Origin: Trochalopteron elliotii
Taxonomy: Eukaryota; Chordata; Aves; Passeriformes; Leiothrichidae
DNA length: 64,000 nt
Direction of reading: 5' to 3'
Assembly: GCA_024734555.1 (NCBI GenBank)
Contig: JANPWX010000360.1
Coordinates: 288,875-352,874, forward strand
Below, in pieces: positions 38,201 to 50,735 of the stretch. Positions within the stretch are counted from its first letter, which is position 1, and each line of letters opens with the position of its first letter. The notes under the pieces are model-generated. The model was not told the origin of the DNA and did no database searches. It was given only the letters and a program-made list of their open reading frames with translations. A program made the translations under genes and the position numbers.

Positions 38201-41200
38201 TTTAATCATCCAGTTCTATACATATGAAACATCATTTGATCCCTTTTGCAATGGTGCTTCCAATAGTTCCCAGCAGCAGGTAGTCAGTGAAAGATAAGAA
38301 ATAGCAAGGTTCTGTAGCATATTGCTTTACACAATGATTTTTCAGAAAGATCAAACATGCCAGATGTTGAACTAATATACATTGAACTATTTCTTTTTTG
38401 AGAACACTTGAAAGATTAGGCTTCAGAAATAATTCACATTTCCTGTAATCTAATTTGCAATGTATAAAGTAATGCTAGAAGCTCACTTTGAGCTGAACAC
38501 CCAGAAGCAAAACTTTATTGCAGTATGTTTTCAGGTCAACCAAGGATGAAAGAATAAGGAAAGCATGCTCCTAGAAATAATGCTCAATACTGGGCAGGTC
38601 CCATCTTGCAGCTTTCTTCCCTCAACCTAACTTAGAAGCAGTTGAGGTAAGTGAGACAGCAGAGGATTGTCTGTTTTGTTCCTTATAATTACTGCAGTGT
38701 GGTTTGCTACTCTGTGACTGGAATATACTGTCCTTTCCAACTTTCTCCTGAGCTCAGACATTTTGTGGAAGGATGATTACTTTGCCATGAGCACTGAGCT
38801 GTGAAAACATGACAACACAACATATGACACGTGGATTTTGGAAATTACTGTCTATGATAATCACATATCTTGTTCTACATGCATTATCTTGTTCTGTACT
38901 CGTGTGAAGTAGACAATGTCAGTCACTGTGGGTGCAGTGATGCTTTAGAATTTCTGATGCCCAATTACATAAATTTTCTCAGGTATGCATTTCCCTGAAC
39001 CCTGTCACTATGTCCCTCATGTAGACATTGATTCTATGGTTGCTTGACAGTAACCTCAATTGAAAATCACAAGCAAAGAAACACACATTTAGTGGGTGAG
39101 AATACATGAAATTTTTTCACCATGACATTGCTATTTTAGAAAAACTGCATCATGAGTTGTAGTGTTTGTTTTCTATTTGTTTCTGGCCCCCATTCATTTG
39201 AATGGTCACAATGAACAAATCCCTTGTTCTGGGAAGGCACTAACACATGCTTCTCCTCCCAAATCCCTCAAATCCAACATACTCCTGAAGAAATTGAAAA
39301 AAAACTTTAATGCCACAGAGATGAGAATTTCAGGTTGCTGAAAATTAAACAGTCTAAAATACTAGCAAAAATGTCCCCAGTATTTCAAAATACTTGTAAG
39401 GAAATATTTGTCCATGAGAACTCAGAGGATGTCCTTTTTGTCTTCTCATGTCCCCTCTAAGTTAGGTACAGACAACATGGAAAAGGAAATGCATGTTGCA
39501 GAAGCTGGAGCAAGCAGGAGCTGGAAAAGTTTTAGCAGCAAATTGATGCCTGAGTAGTAGCTGGCCAAGAAGTCTGGATTTATGAATTACTGGATGAAAT
39601 GTAAGAATAGAATGATGTTGGAACTGGAACCTAGAACTTACTGGGCAAACAATCCTGGGATGAGGGTCAGTCAGGGAAGGAAGGCAAACAAAGAGACAGG
39701 AGAAGAAATTGAAGTAATGAAATGCTTAAAATTAAAAAAGAAAGGAAAGGAAAGGAAAACAGTAAAGAGGAACGGGATGATCTAAAGTGCAGGGAAAGGG
39801 ACCGAAACTTGCCCAATTGATACTCATTGAAATCACAAGATTTCATTCCCTTTCTGAAAGGAAGAATTTCAATGGGAAGAAGTTAGAGAAAAAGAGAATA
39901 AAACAAATGAAAGTCAGGTTTGAGTGGCAGGGGAAGATGCGTCATTCTGTGTGCCTGGTGTTGTGACACCTGCTCCCAGCTGCCTCAGGCTCCCCATTTT
40001 ACAGATGTTGGAGTAAAGACGGGGCTCTAGCTTAGATTTTCTCTCCTAAGCCACATGCCCAATTAATAGCCTTTTTAGTGTCAGCAGGAATATCTAAGTC
40101 TCATCTGAGCCTTAGTGCTTGCATATAAATATTACTCAGCAACCTTTTGGCAGCAGCAGAGATAGAAACCCATTCTCCAGGGAAATGTGTAATCCCCTTA
40201 GTCAAAGGACCTTATTAATTAATTTCAGCACTTCTGGCTCTTTTCCCAGTGTTTGTTCCTGTTGATGACAAATTATGCAGAGGGGTCTGCATATGAGGTG
40301 TTTCACTTGTGACACTTTAGTTCACTTCCTTCCTCCATCCCCTGCAAAAAGAAAGCAAGATTCTTCTACAGGCAAAAGGTATGGGGGCGGAAGGGGAAAT
40401 TGTGTGATCTTGTAAGTCAAGTCTGAATCCTAATAAACGGGATCAAATTAAAATTTTACAGTCAGATTTTAAATTTTAATTTTTTTTTAAATACAGGTTT
40501 ACGATTTGAATTAAGTAATCCTAACCTATGCTGTATGTGCAAAATGGCTAAGATTTGGTAAGAAGCCCCAAAATGCTGATACAAACCTTACTGCATACTT
40601 CATATTGAATCTAAATATTTGTGTTGATTGATGTGTAGAATTGCATCTGTGCTGTAAGAATGAGCAAAAGAACCATCACAGCCAAGCAACTACCTCAATT
40701 ATATAAAAATACTAGTGACCCAAAATTTCCTTCAGTGTTTACTACCGAGGACTACAATCTTAATTCTACAAACCACTCCCTCCCTGGTGAGGCTTCCCTG
40801 GTGTTAATAGTGAAAAATAGCAAAACGCTAAATGCAAAAAGATACAATTACACCTACCAATGTGCAGTTTAGATCTATATGCAATAAGGTAACTATTTAA
40901 AGAAAAATGTTCTCTGTGAATTCTGTAGTTTGAATTCTGTGTTTGCTCTTTTTTTCATGACATGCCTTTGATGCTATTTATATTCCTTTAAAATATTTTT
41001 ATCACCCAGAATTTTTTCTTTATAGTGTGTTATCTTTTCCATTAAAAAACTGTTAAGGCAAACATTCTGCTTATCATCTTGTTTGTAGTGCAACTTGGAA
41101 AATATAAGAAGGATATTGTACTGTTTTCACACATATACCTTTCTCATTTTCCTGCAGTATACTGGAAATCTGTGTCAGAGTCTGTGTCTTGGCTTATGTT

Positions 41201-42049
41201 CAGGAAAACATTAATATGTTCTGGTATGGAAAGGCGAAATATATCTGTGACATAAAAGAAGCAGTAGTGAGGCAAACTCCTGAATATTAAAGAGAAAGGA
41301 AATCAAAGAGACTTGTTCTGAAACTGTAAGACATTCTCTAATTGTATTGGTGGTTGAATTATCTGAACATATCACAGAGACCTGAAAATATCCTGATTAT
41401 TTTTGTTAGTTTAATTGAGTGTACTACATACCAGAGAATGATCACCCATGTTCCACCACGCAGACTATATTAACAACTTCTTAAATCCATCTTCTATTTG
41501 CAAAGGTTCTGAATGCACAGTGTGTTCTTAAGGGTTCAATTAGAGAGCTTGCCTGTAAATCAAGAACAAAACCAACACAAAAAGCACAACTCAGCTTCTG
41601 TGAAGGTATGCTATTGCCAGCAATAAATATGGAAAAAGCCATTAAAATGGTTATGGTGCCAAATAAAGGCTCAGGATTATTGGACTGTTTGCACTGGCTG
41701 TACATACAGTTTCAAGAAAATCAATGCCTACATCAAACAGGCTACAATTAGTCTTCAAAGAGGGTTTGATTACAAAGTAGGTGAAAAACTGTAAATTTCA
41801 GTGCACTGCTATTAGTGTGCATTTCCAATTTCTTTGCTTGGAAAATTGAAGCTTGTATATCTTCTGGTTGAATTATGGCTAAATTATTTTCAGTCTTAAA
41901 AACAGGTTTTAATTCCACATCCACATATTTACATTTAGAGGTTATTTTCTGCAAACACTTGTTCAAATACTCTTACACCACTTTTTTTTCCTTGTCAATA
42001 AAGCATTTATCTAAAATATTGTGCAAAAATTGTCATGCCTGATGAGGAG
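35239..42049. other. AT-rich stretch without a supported gene
   Basis: No CR1, LTR or exon was recognised in about 6.8 kb. It contains an 18-bp perfect palindrome at 38107 and a (GGAAA)n purine patch near 39737-39760. Parts such as 37900-38300 and 39950-40350 are compositionally complex and could be conserved non-coding DNA, but no comparison was available. Confidence 0.4.
38107..38124. repeat. 18-bp perfect palindrome
   Basis: ATCTCAGTTAACTGAGAT reads the same on both strands and has the GTTAAC core at its centre. It may be chance or a dimeric binding site. Confidence 0.9.
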
Positions 42050-42330
42050 AAGTCTACTGACCAAGCCTTCTTGTTCCAACTACTGAAGACATTGTTCTCT
42101 CAGGCTCTCATCCTGCTGAGGGACTTCAACCACCTAGACATCTTCTGGGAAAGAAGCACAGTGAGGTTTAGGCAATTCAGGAGGCTCCTGGAATGTGTAA
42201 TTTCTTGAGTTAGGTAATAGACAGCCCTACCAGAGGGGATGCAATAGGAGAAACAAAAAGGGTGCTTGCTTTAAATTCTAGACTATAATATAAACAGTCA
42301 TCTGCAATGGGTGATAGAAGGACCTGATCC
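42050..42330 (+). mobile_element. CR1 ORF2 endonuclease-domain fragment
   Basis: The plus-strand frame near 42100-42208 reads SQALILLRDFNHLDIFWERS followed by RRLLECVIS and a stop. This matches the CR1 endonuclease segment whose usual form is GDFN-x-PDICW ... RRFLECV. The DFN and W residues around the catalytic Asp/Asn region are kept, while the Gly before Asp is Arg here. Beyond the stop, the text CTACCAGAGGGGATGC and GTGCTTGCTTTAAATTCTAG corresponds to the next conserved block of the domain. It is an internal piece of a LINE with no 3' end attached, so it is a deletion remnant. Boundaries are approximate. Confidence 0.75.
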
Positions 42331-42498
42331 CCTGTTTTCAATATTAAATGAGAGATGGTAGGTGGGACATGGTACTTAATGACTTGTGAAATCCAATAAG
42401 TGTAATGTATGACCATAAGCACAGATTAGGGAGGTTCTTTGTGTTGGAGCATTCAGAAGAGTCTCAATGAGGAAAAGACCGCATTTACAAAGGGAAAA

Positions 42499-42501
42499 AA
42501 A

Positions 42502-42533
<32 letters not shown>

Positions 42534-42534
42534 A
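42499..42534. repeat. (TA)n-rich microsatellite
   Basis: An A-run passes into TATGTATATG and then about ten uninterrupted TA units. Confidence 0.93.
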
Positions 42535-43601
42535 CTTTCATGCTCCAGACAGAAAATTACAGCCTGAATTAGATGTCGCACAATTGTTTTCTTTTTAAGT
42601 TATTTTGGGGGATTTTTAAGATGCTGACTGGATTTACGGTCCTGACTGAGCTCTGAATCAAAGATGCTGCCTACAACTCTAGCAGCATTCCCCTCTGGGA
42701 ATAAGAGGGTGGGGAAGTATGCCAAATGCTGCTCAGCAAACCCCTTAACAGTTCACTCTGTGACAAATTCCTAAAGATGAAATGCACTGACATTTGCAGC
42801 CCTTTCCTTTTTTTTAACATTTTTATTGGACAGTTATAGCTGTGTAACTACCTTCAGCAGGGTTTTATGTGGCAGCCATGCCTAAAGTGTAATCCTTCAT
42901 CTCTATGCTATTCTTCAAGATCTTTTGTAGCTTCAGTTGCACACTCAGCTCAGGTTTCTCCCAGACATAACAGGGAGGTTAAAAAAAAGTAAAAAGGTTA
43001 TTTGAGACAAACCGCAGTTGGTTTACCTTAAAAGGTTTTCTCTTCTCCAGAAGATAGCACATCTAAGATAGAATGACATGGGTGCTGAGTCAACCTGATG
43101 GTTTTCCAGTTCAGCACAGGCTCTTACTGATGCTATAACACTGCAGCTGTGTAGAGTGATCTTTTGGATACCTCAAGAATTTAAGACACTTGTCTCATGC
43201 ATTTTGCAGATCCTATTTGTAACAGAGGACTCTCCGGATTCAAAAAGCTATACACATTAGCTTTTTGGCTTCAGACAGAAGCTCACTATTGCATTCATTT
43301 GAACTGAATAGAGGCTTTTACAGTGAAAATGTGCCTTTATCTAATTCATAGGGTTACTTCCAGCCAGCCAACAAAACTACAGGTAACTGTGTAGTTGTTA
43401 AGCAGTTATTTAATTTAATCTTGAACAGGTAGGGGTTTTCTCTATATTTTTTTTATCTCCCACCAGAGTAAGATAAAAGAAATCTGGAGGCATGGCGTGT
43501 GTACAAACTCAATTAGGCCTCTCTTTTATGTGAATTCCTACATCACTGAAGTTGGTGCATTAGATCTTCCCATAACATCTTTGTTGCTTATTCTGGTCTG
43601 A

Positions 43602-43619
43602 TTTTTTTTTTTTTTTTTT
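43602..43619. repeat. Poly(T) tract of 18 bp
   Basis: An uninterrupted T run in AT-rich DNA with no recognisable retrocopy body on either side. Confidence 0.9.
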
Positions 43620-46600
43620 GATAATTGATTATATACCTTTCATTCAGAAAGACTACAATATACTATTTTATTTCTGTAAAAGTTCTCCATTTAATCACCC
43701 AACTGAATGCAACCTTTTACTGAATGCTGAGGTTATTCCAAAGCCCCTAATTACCTATTCCATTTGATCCACTACTCTTTCCTCTGTGCCCAGCCACATG
43801 GACACTTTCTCACTTCTGGCAGCTTTGCCTTTCACTGGATCCACAGTGAAGAGGTAATTCAGCTTCTGAAGGGGCATAAAACTCATCCAGCAAAAGAATG
43901 GATTTTTTTTGTTTGGTTTTATAAGCTGAACTGACTCAACAAGAAGTCAGAGCCGGCACAAAGAGTAGAACAGGACACTGCACCCATAAACAGGTCCTAA
44001 CCTGATGAAGGGAGATGAAGAAGATGAACCACCCCTCTGGAGGTGTTTAGATTGCACAAATGTTTTAGATGAGCTCAGCTGTCTAACAGCAGACAGAGGT
44101 TAATTAATGGCAATTGTCTGAGCTGGACTTGTCTTGGACCTGAGTTCAGAGACATGCCCTTTAATGCAAACAGCCACATGTGCAGCTTCTGCCTGTTCTT
44201 AAAAGTAAGGCAGGTTCACTAATGCTGCTTCTTGTTAAAGCCTTGAGGCCAGTTTAACACCTTGGCTTAAATGAGAAGTTATCAAAATGAGTCCCTCTTG
44301 CATCAGTCTATTAAAAAAAAATCTTGCTGTTATTGACAAATCTATCAATATGATGTACTAAGAAAGCAACTCAATGTGATATAGCTGTAAGTAGTATATT
44401 ATATTGGTTGCATTTTTGGGGCTTCATTGAAATGGAAAGATCTGTGAGAATGTTGCCTGGACAGGGTAGTGAATCACTCCAATAGCAAGCTCTGCCCCAT
44501 TTGTTGCCTCATTTCTATTGTGCAGAGAACAATATAAACAGAGAGAAAGAAACCACTGAAAAGGAATGTATTTCTGTAGGCTAGTGGTTTGGCTACTCAT
44601 CCAAGAGAGTGCCCTGGGATCTGGCTCCTTCTTGCTGGTCTGCTGACGCAGATGGATACTGAGGATCAGCTGCAGGTAGAAGTCTCAGGCACAGAGACCT
44701 GGACAGCAAACCCACCAACCTTGTCAGTGGTCAGGCTGGACTGCAAATTCTTCATTCTTGGCTGCCTACAAGCCCAAGTTCATTATTATATTTGAAGAGT
44801 CCTCACATTCCCTGGCCCAACCCAGCTCAGCCTACTGTCTGAGGATGAGCACACTATCCAGGCAGCGTAGGCTTGGGTGCCCTTGGGCAAAAAATTCCAG
44901 TGTTTTCCACCTGGGTTTTTGCAAGGCAGTGAACAGTATTTGGGACAAAGTGGATTCAGTGCAAAGTGCCTCTGACAAGGATTGCTCATTAATCTGCTTC
45001 ATCCTGGTATCCCTGCCTTCTTTCTTGTCATCTGATTGTGATTCCCTAGCTGTCCTCTTTAACTGGGCCAAAACTTTTATAACAGCAATCACGACAGAGC
45101 AGTACCTAAAGCGGGTTCAAAAAGAGACACCTCTTTATGATCAGTCTCCTCTGTGCTATATGCTGTGTATGTGATGCTCAGTAGTGGGATAAGAATAGTG
45201 GGACATCTCAGGGTGGGGGGGGGATTAGTGTGACACAACCTCCTCATGGGTAGGGAAAAACAGAAATTGATAGGCCAAGACAGCAAGGATCCCCCAGCTT
45301 GTCTAGGTGTGCTATTGAGTCACACAGGGGCTCATGAGCAGTGGGTGTGAGACAGTACAGAACTTCCCTGAGTGCTGCTGGACCAGATCTGAGCAGGCAA
45401 CAGACCAAATACATACAGGCAAACCAGCTACAGTCTGCTGGGTCAAAGGCCCTTCTTTCTTCCTAAAACATGGGCTATTTTTGTCTCTGGGCATTCAATT
45501 TAACAGCATCCCTTCTACCTCACCTTTTTACAGTTAGTACAGCTACACGCTGATATACCCACAACCTACAAAGCACTATGGTTACAAACCTTCTTATGGG
45601 AGATATAGAGGCAGAAATACAGCACGATTGAGACAATTTATATTTAGAGGAGAAAATTCAGGAATCAGAGGCACAATAAAGTCACTGTGACATAAGAAGT
45701 TAGTACCTGTTGAGTTTGGGTCTGTAGCTGCTGTGGCTGTCTCTGTGAATGCTCCAAAACAACTCCTTACATGTCAGGGCGTATATGATAAAGGCCCAAA
45801 CTGTGGTACATCATTCTACAGCCAAAGCTGTCTGACCTTCTGAACAGGGATAAGTGTTTTGCCTTAACTCACAGATGGCAACTGGATAATCTACAGTCAA
45901 AGCCCTGACCAAGGAACTCTTGTAGCACTTTGCAGGACTTACCCGTTTGATAAATCTGTAGGCTTTGAAAGACAGTGTGTTCATAATACTTTGTGACAAA
46001 CTTGTCTTAGAAATTAAGGACCATTTTTCTTCTGAACATAAATAACAATATAGTGCAATTCAGTGAACTTCATTGAAGTACGTCTGGATTTACTTTAGTA
46101 TAGCTGACAGCAGAATCAGAGTCTATGTGCATTGGCATGTGCTCTATAGGACATTGTAAGAAAAAAAAACAAAGTTAACCTCCTTAAACCATGTTTCAGC
46201 TTGCTGGTGGATCTGAGCTTTAAACTCTACACTCTAGTCTAATGCCAGAAATTTTACCTGCTTTCAGATCTCTCCATTTCAAACTGTTTGCCAAGGCTTG
46301 GAAACTGTAGGTGTAAAATACAGTTAAGGAGTTTTACACTCTGAGACTTGCCAAACAAAGTCCATGTCTCCTCTGCATTAATGACTTATATTGTGGCATG
46401 TCTGGAAAATGATAACTTTAATTAGCAAAAAATTAGAAAAGGCTTTAAAACATAGCCAATTGCAGTACATTAGAGCTGCTTCTTAGAATTATAAGTTTGA
46501 AAAGGTTTTCTTTACTCTTATCAGAGGAAAAAAGGTAGTGTAACATCATGTTGAAAGTTTCAATTCCTTCTTGTTAATCAGAGGACAGGTATATGCACAT

Positions 46601-46735
46601 GAAAGATTTCACATGATGGAACTGTGCACACAAGTATTTTACATAGATTTAGCCTTTGCGAGTTAAAGGCTTGTCTTGTTCATCAGCTGAAAACTAACCA
46701 TATACTATCCTTTAGTCATAGGAGCAGAGCCACAG

Positions 46736-46890
46736 GAATGGATTATACTCCTTTTGTCAACCCTCATTACCTCACACCTGGAACAGTGCATCCCATTGCA
46801 GGCCTCCAGTGCAAGAAAGACATAAATGGCAACAGGCTCAGCAGAGAGCCACCAAGGCTGAGGGATCTGGGCTGGTTCAGCCTGCACAGC
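46736..46890 (+). mobile_element. CR1 LINE fragment, left part of a split copy
   Basis: The phrases CTCACACCTGGAACAGTGC, GTGCAAGAAAGACAT, AGAGAGCCACCAAGGCTGAG and GGGCTGGTTCAGCCTG follow CR1 order from the end of ORF2 into the 3' UTR (usual forms: CCCACCTGGAGTACTGC, AAGAAGGACATG, AGGGCCACAAGGATGA, TGTTCAGCCTGGAG). Divergence is high. It stops at CAGCCTGCACAGC, where an LTR begins. Confidence 0.7.
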
Positions 46891-47430
46891 TGTTGCAGCA
46901 GCCCTCTTGTTAGAGGGTAGAAATGAGCCAAGACACAGACTTCTTGTTTATCACACCATGAAAAGGGTCCTGGTTTACTGATCTTTACAACTGAGCCATC
47001 CTGACTCCAACTACTCACTGACTCTGGCTGCAGCAAGCTCCTACTGTAGGTTTCCCTTGCAGCCTCTGACTGCTGGTTATTTCCTGCTAAACTATGACTG
47101 CATGTATTAGTTTACAGACTCTGACTGCAGGCTTTTACCCAACTAGACTTTGGCTGCAGGTTCCAACAGAGTCTAACTGCAGACCCAGACTGACCTCACA
47201 GCAGTAATCCTCCCTCCCCAGGGCTCCTGATTCTTATTCATGATCCTCACCAGCTAAGCCACTCCCTTTTATCACACTTATCTTTATTGGATACAGCTGT
47301 GACTCATCAGGGAAGAGGCTGTATTGGTTAATTAACACAGCTGTTACTTATCAGAGACCAGGTCACCTGTATTCTCTTCTACACACAGGTGCCTTCTAAT
47401 CTACAAGGAAACTACTGTGAAGACACAACA
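46891..47430 (-). mobile_element. 540-bp minus-strand LTR nested in CR1
   Basis: The insert has inverted terminal TGTTG...CAACA, standard for an LTR. On the minus strand it begins TGTTGTGTCTTCACAG. Next come a CCAATAAAGATAAG stretch and a TATA-like GATAAAAGGGAGTGG near 47260, and then a leader with several degenerate copies of CTGCAGTCAGAGTCTG (about 47030-47180). Late in the element is a poly(A)-like GATAAACAAGAAG near 46945, and the end is GGGCTGCTGCAACA. CR1 sequence continues on both sides, so the insertion is younger than the CR1. No matching target-site duplication was found; both flanks contain CTGCACAG but not directly at the junctions. No internal retroviral genes are present, so it is a solo LTR. 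Confidence 0.65.
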
Positions 47431-47665
47431 AGGCTGAGCTGCACAGGGCAAAAGCAAGAAACAATGATGACAAATTGAAACAGGGAGATTCCAATTAGAT
47501 ATAAGGAAATATTGTCACCATTGGGATGGCTTTTCATTGGAAATGGTAAACCAGAGAGACTGAGAAACTGAAGAACCTGATTTGAATCCAACATTGACCT
47601 GCTTTGAGCGGGAGACTGCCCAAGAGAACGCTCTCCTGTCGTTCCCAGCCTGAGTGGGTCTGACA
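47431..47665 (+). mobile_element. CR1 LINE fragment, right part of a split copy
   Basis: After the LTR, the CR1 3' UTR continues: AATTGAAACAGGGAGATTCC, TTAGATATAAGGAAATATTG, a degraded GGTAAACCAGAGAG, GACCTGCTTTGAGCGGGAG, and CTCCTGTCGTTCCCAGCCTG near the expected CCCTTCCAACCTG end. The tail octamers are lost. Together with the left part it makes one CR1 3' end of about 390 bp. Confidence 0.65.
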
Positions 47666-50217
47666 TGTTGTCATCTGATAGAATAATTTGCATCAGTGAA
47701 ACTGGATTTAGAAAGTTACCAAAAGAAAATGGAAGTTTATCTTGTCTGGGTGCCAATCCAGATCCATTGAGCAATTTAAGCAATAGCAAATGTCTAGGCA
47801 TCATCTTTACTTTTCCGCTTTTTCTGCTCTGTACTTACCGTGTCATTAAGGTGAAGCCAAACTAAATGAGAGTAGAATGAGTCCATTAAGTTACTTCTGA
47901 TTTACTACACAAAGTAAATAGCTGTATGAGCTTAAACAAATTTATATTGTCAGCTGAAGGAAAAGTATTAAAAAACCCTAAATGTACAAGAATGAAGAGA
48001 GCAGCAAACATGAAAAATGAAGGGCCAAGTTGTCTTTATTTTGTTCTGTGATGTTTCGATATATTTTGGGCAAATAAATGGTTTTCTCCTCTCTTTTTTG
48101 GCCTATATTCAAATGGCCCAAAAAAGAAGTTGTGTCTACACCGTAGCTGCAGTATGAATTTTAGAATGCTTGGTACTCTTGTAGCCTGGTACTCTTGTAA
48201 CTCTGGGACAACAGTCTGCATTTAGTTTCAGCTCATATTGTCTAAAATTTCAATAATGCCCAAGTTTAGAATTGACTTCAAGTATTCTATGGGGCATAAC
48301 AATCCTTAGCACTTCTGCTTGAGCTTATCATTGCAAAAGCTGATGGGACAGCTCTTACAGCCATGTTATGACAGGGCTGTAATTTAGTTTGTGGCTTTCC
48401 TACATTCTCTCTGAAATATAAGCATGGTCTGCCTTGAGTCAGGTAAGCATCATACACAGAAATTTATTGTAGTCTTTAGTCCACCCCTTGGCATAGTTTA
48501 CAAAGCCATGCAGATACAGCAGTTTAAACATCAGTTGGTATTCAATATTCTTGTGACAAAATCTCTGGTCTTGTGTTATTAATATGTGATGGACCAGTTG
48601 TATAGGTAGATGTATGTTTGATTCATAGTCACCTTCACATTTAATTGCCTAAATTGGTCTGATATTCTTTTGAAGTTTGCTTAGCATGGATTCAAATGAT
48701 GTGTCCTTATTGGTCTGAGCACCACAGAGAAATTTAAGTGAGAATGAAACTAACCCTGAGATCTCCAGTTGTGTAAAAGTGCTGCACAGGAATTCTACTT
48801 CTAATTGTGATGAGGAAAAATAGCTATGAATCACTGTTGATCTTGTTAAGAATAGCAATGGATAAATGTTAGGTTAACACAGATTTCTAAGGTAGAATCT
48901 TCATTTAACTTGTTGACTTGGCAATTATTTTAAAAGCAGATAGATAAAAGAGCCATTAATCTACTTTCCTTCAGTATTTTCAAACATGCTGCAACATAAA
49001 ATGCCTGATAAAATTATTAAGGTTATTTATTTCAGTGTCATTGCCTTTGCATGCCTGAATGGCACCCAGCCAGAAATCTACTCAGTTTAGTGTGTAATTC
49101 CCCCTCTTTCTAAAATTAACTTGCTAGAGTGTTCTGATTTGTATGTTAAATCTAAATACATATATTTCATCAATTAAGTGAGAAAAAAAGCACAAAATAA
49201 TATTTTAAAATCCAAGACTGTTTTCTTTTTTATTTTCTAACATCTTGATAGGTAATCTTCTTTAGGTACTCCCTGTAATCAAAAGATGCAGAAAAGGGTG
49301 GGAAAGGAAACTGACTTTTAAAACATATCTATTTTGGTGAAAGGTAGCAGTCCTGAACCAAAGCACAAACCGCATATGTTCCCCAAAATGTGAGGTGCTT
49401 TATAGTGTAAAGCTGATTGGCCAAGATTTTACTTCTTTCACTTAGTAGGTCTTTTTGAGTTTCATTTTGCCCCTGCGGCTCAAACTGAACTGTACCTTCC
49501 TTGTCGAGGCATGCCTTCAATTGTAATTGCTCTATCTAGACTCTACTCAGGATAACTAAAACTTCCAGAATCTGCCTATCTTTAACATTTTAAAGATAAC
49601 TGCAGGCTTGGTTTTAGTTGCCAAGACTTTGTAGCAAGTAAATTTTGTAACCAAGAAAACAGAAGATAAACCACAGATAAAACCACAACAATTTCTTAAT
49701 TAACAGAAAACACCCTCAAGTTGTATTTTTAAACTAAAAGGTATTCTCTTTCTTCCCATTTCCACCATTGTGGCTGCTTTAAATCTCCACATTCCAGTAC
49801 CCATAGGGTATGTGGCCAGAAAAATACAAATTAGTCTCAGCATTGGTTCTGATAATTAAATTATGCTACAGGTTGTGATCCTTGTGTTGTGAATCCATGT
49901 ACTTAGGCTACAATATAGTAGAATTGATTTAATTACTTTGGTTTAGGATACCATGAGTTATTTTATATAGTTTCTCAGAAACTTTGAATATTATGAAACT
50001 TAGAAGTCTGTTTTTCAAGAAGCCAAATATTATAAAACATAGATGTCTGCATTGCTCTGTAAGATCTGTATCACTTCCTTCAAAAGGGAGCCACAGGAGT
50101 CAGCAGTTTAAGTAGAAGTAATTTATAATAGTCAATAGGAGATGTTGAAGAGAAGAATATATCTTAACTTGTTGAATCATTTAGTAATTTACATTGGAAT
50201 CTCACTCTGAGATTGCT
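47666..50217. other. AT-rich non-coding stretch
   Basis: No gene or repeat family was recognised. It includes a 16-bp tandem duplication of TGGTACTCTTGTAGCC at 48171-48200. Confidence 0.45.
48171..48200. repeat. 16-bp tandem duplication
   Basis: TGGTACTCTTGTA occurs at 48171 and again at 48187, joined by GCC. This is a small local duplication. Confidence 0.85.
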
Positions 50218-50735
50218 TCTCAAAGCAGCTCAAGACTTGTTAGGGCAGATTGTCCAGTGTCATACGCAGCTGAACTTTGAAGGTGTCTAGAGGTGGAGAT
50301 TGCACAACCTATCTGAGCAACCTATTTCTGTGGTTTATCACCTTCCCTGAGAAGACCTTTTTTTCCTTGATTGTATAGAGAATTTCCTGTGCTACAATTT
50401 GTGTTCATTGTATCTTATTTTTCCACTGTATACAACTCTGAGAAAAATTTGGCTCCACCTTCTCTATAACCATTCCATTCCCCTGTAAGCAGAATACAAT
50501 TTGGTTTCCCCTTTGATCTTCAGGCTGACTAAAAGTTGTCCCTGATTCTCTCTGTACTTCCCAGATCTCTTGATAATCTCGGTGGTCTTCCACTGGACTT
50601 ACTCTAACATTAGAAGGAAGATCACAAGTGGACATAGAGCTCCAAACACAAGTTCAGATGTGTCAAATAGAGGGGAATAATCCCTTTTCCTGAATGTTGC
50701 ACATTTTTGCTAATAAGTCCAGGATGGTGTTGATC
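50218..50735 (-). mobile_element. CR1 LINE fragment, antisense, left part of a split copy
   Basis: Read in reverse it is CR1 3' UTR and the end of ORF2. Landmarks on the plus strand are CTCAAAGCAGCTCAAGAC, GGCAGATTGTCCAGTG, TGGAGATTGCACAACC, TCTGAGCAACCTATTTCTGTG, CTGAGAAGACC, TTCAGGCTGACTAAAAG, CTTCCACTGGACTTACTC, AATAGAGGGGAATAATC and CCAGGATGGTGTTGATC. Several indels show that it is old. It is interrupted by an LTR at about 50736. Confidence 0.8.

Larger units (their letters stand above)
42331..46735. other. Non-coding stretch
   Basis: No gene is supported. The 138-codon frame at 44758-45174 shows no recognisable domain, and its neighbourhood gives no splice pattern I trust. A G-run of ten lies near 45215. 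Confidence 0.4.

Noticed and set aside
44758..45174. 138-codon plus-strand open frame
   Set aside because: No recognised domain; other frames on both strands are also open here, which points to local composition.
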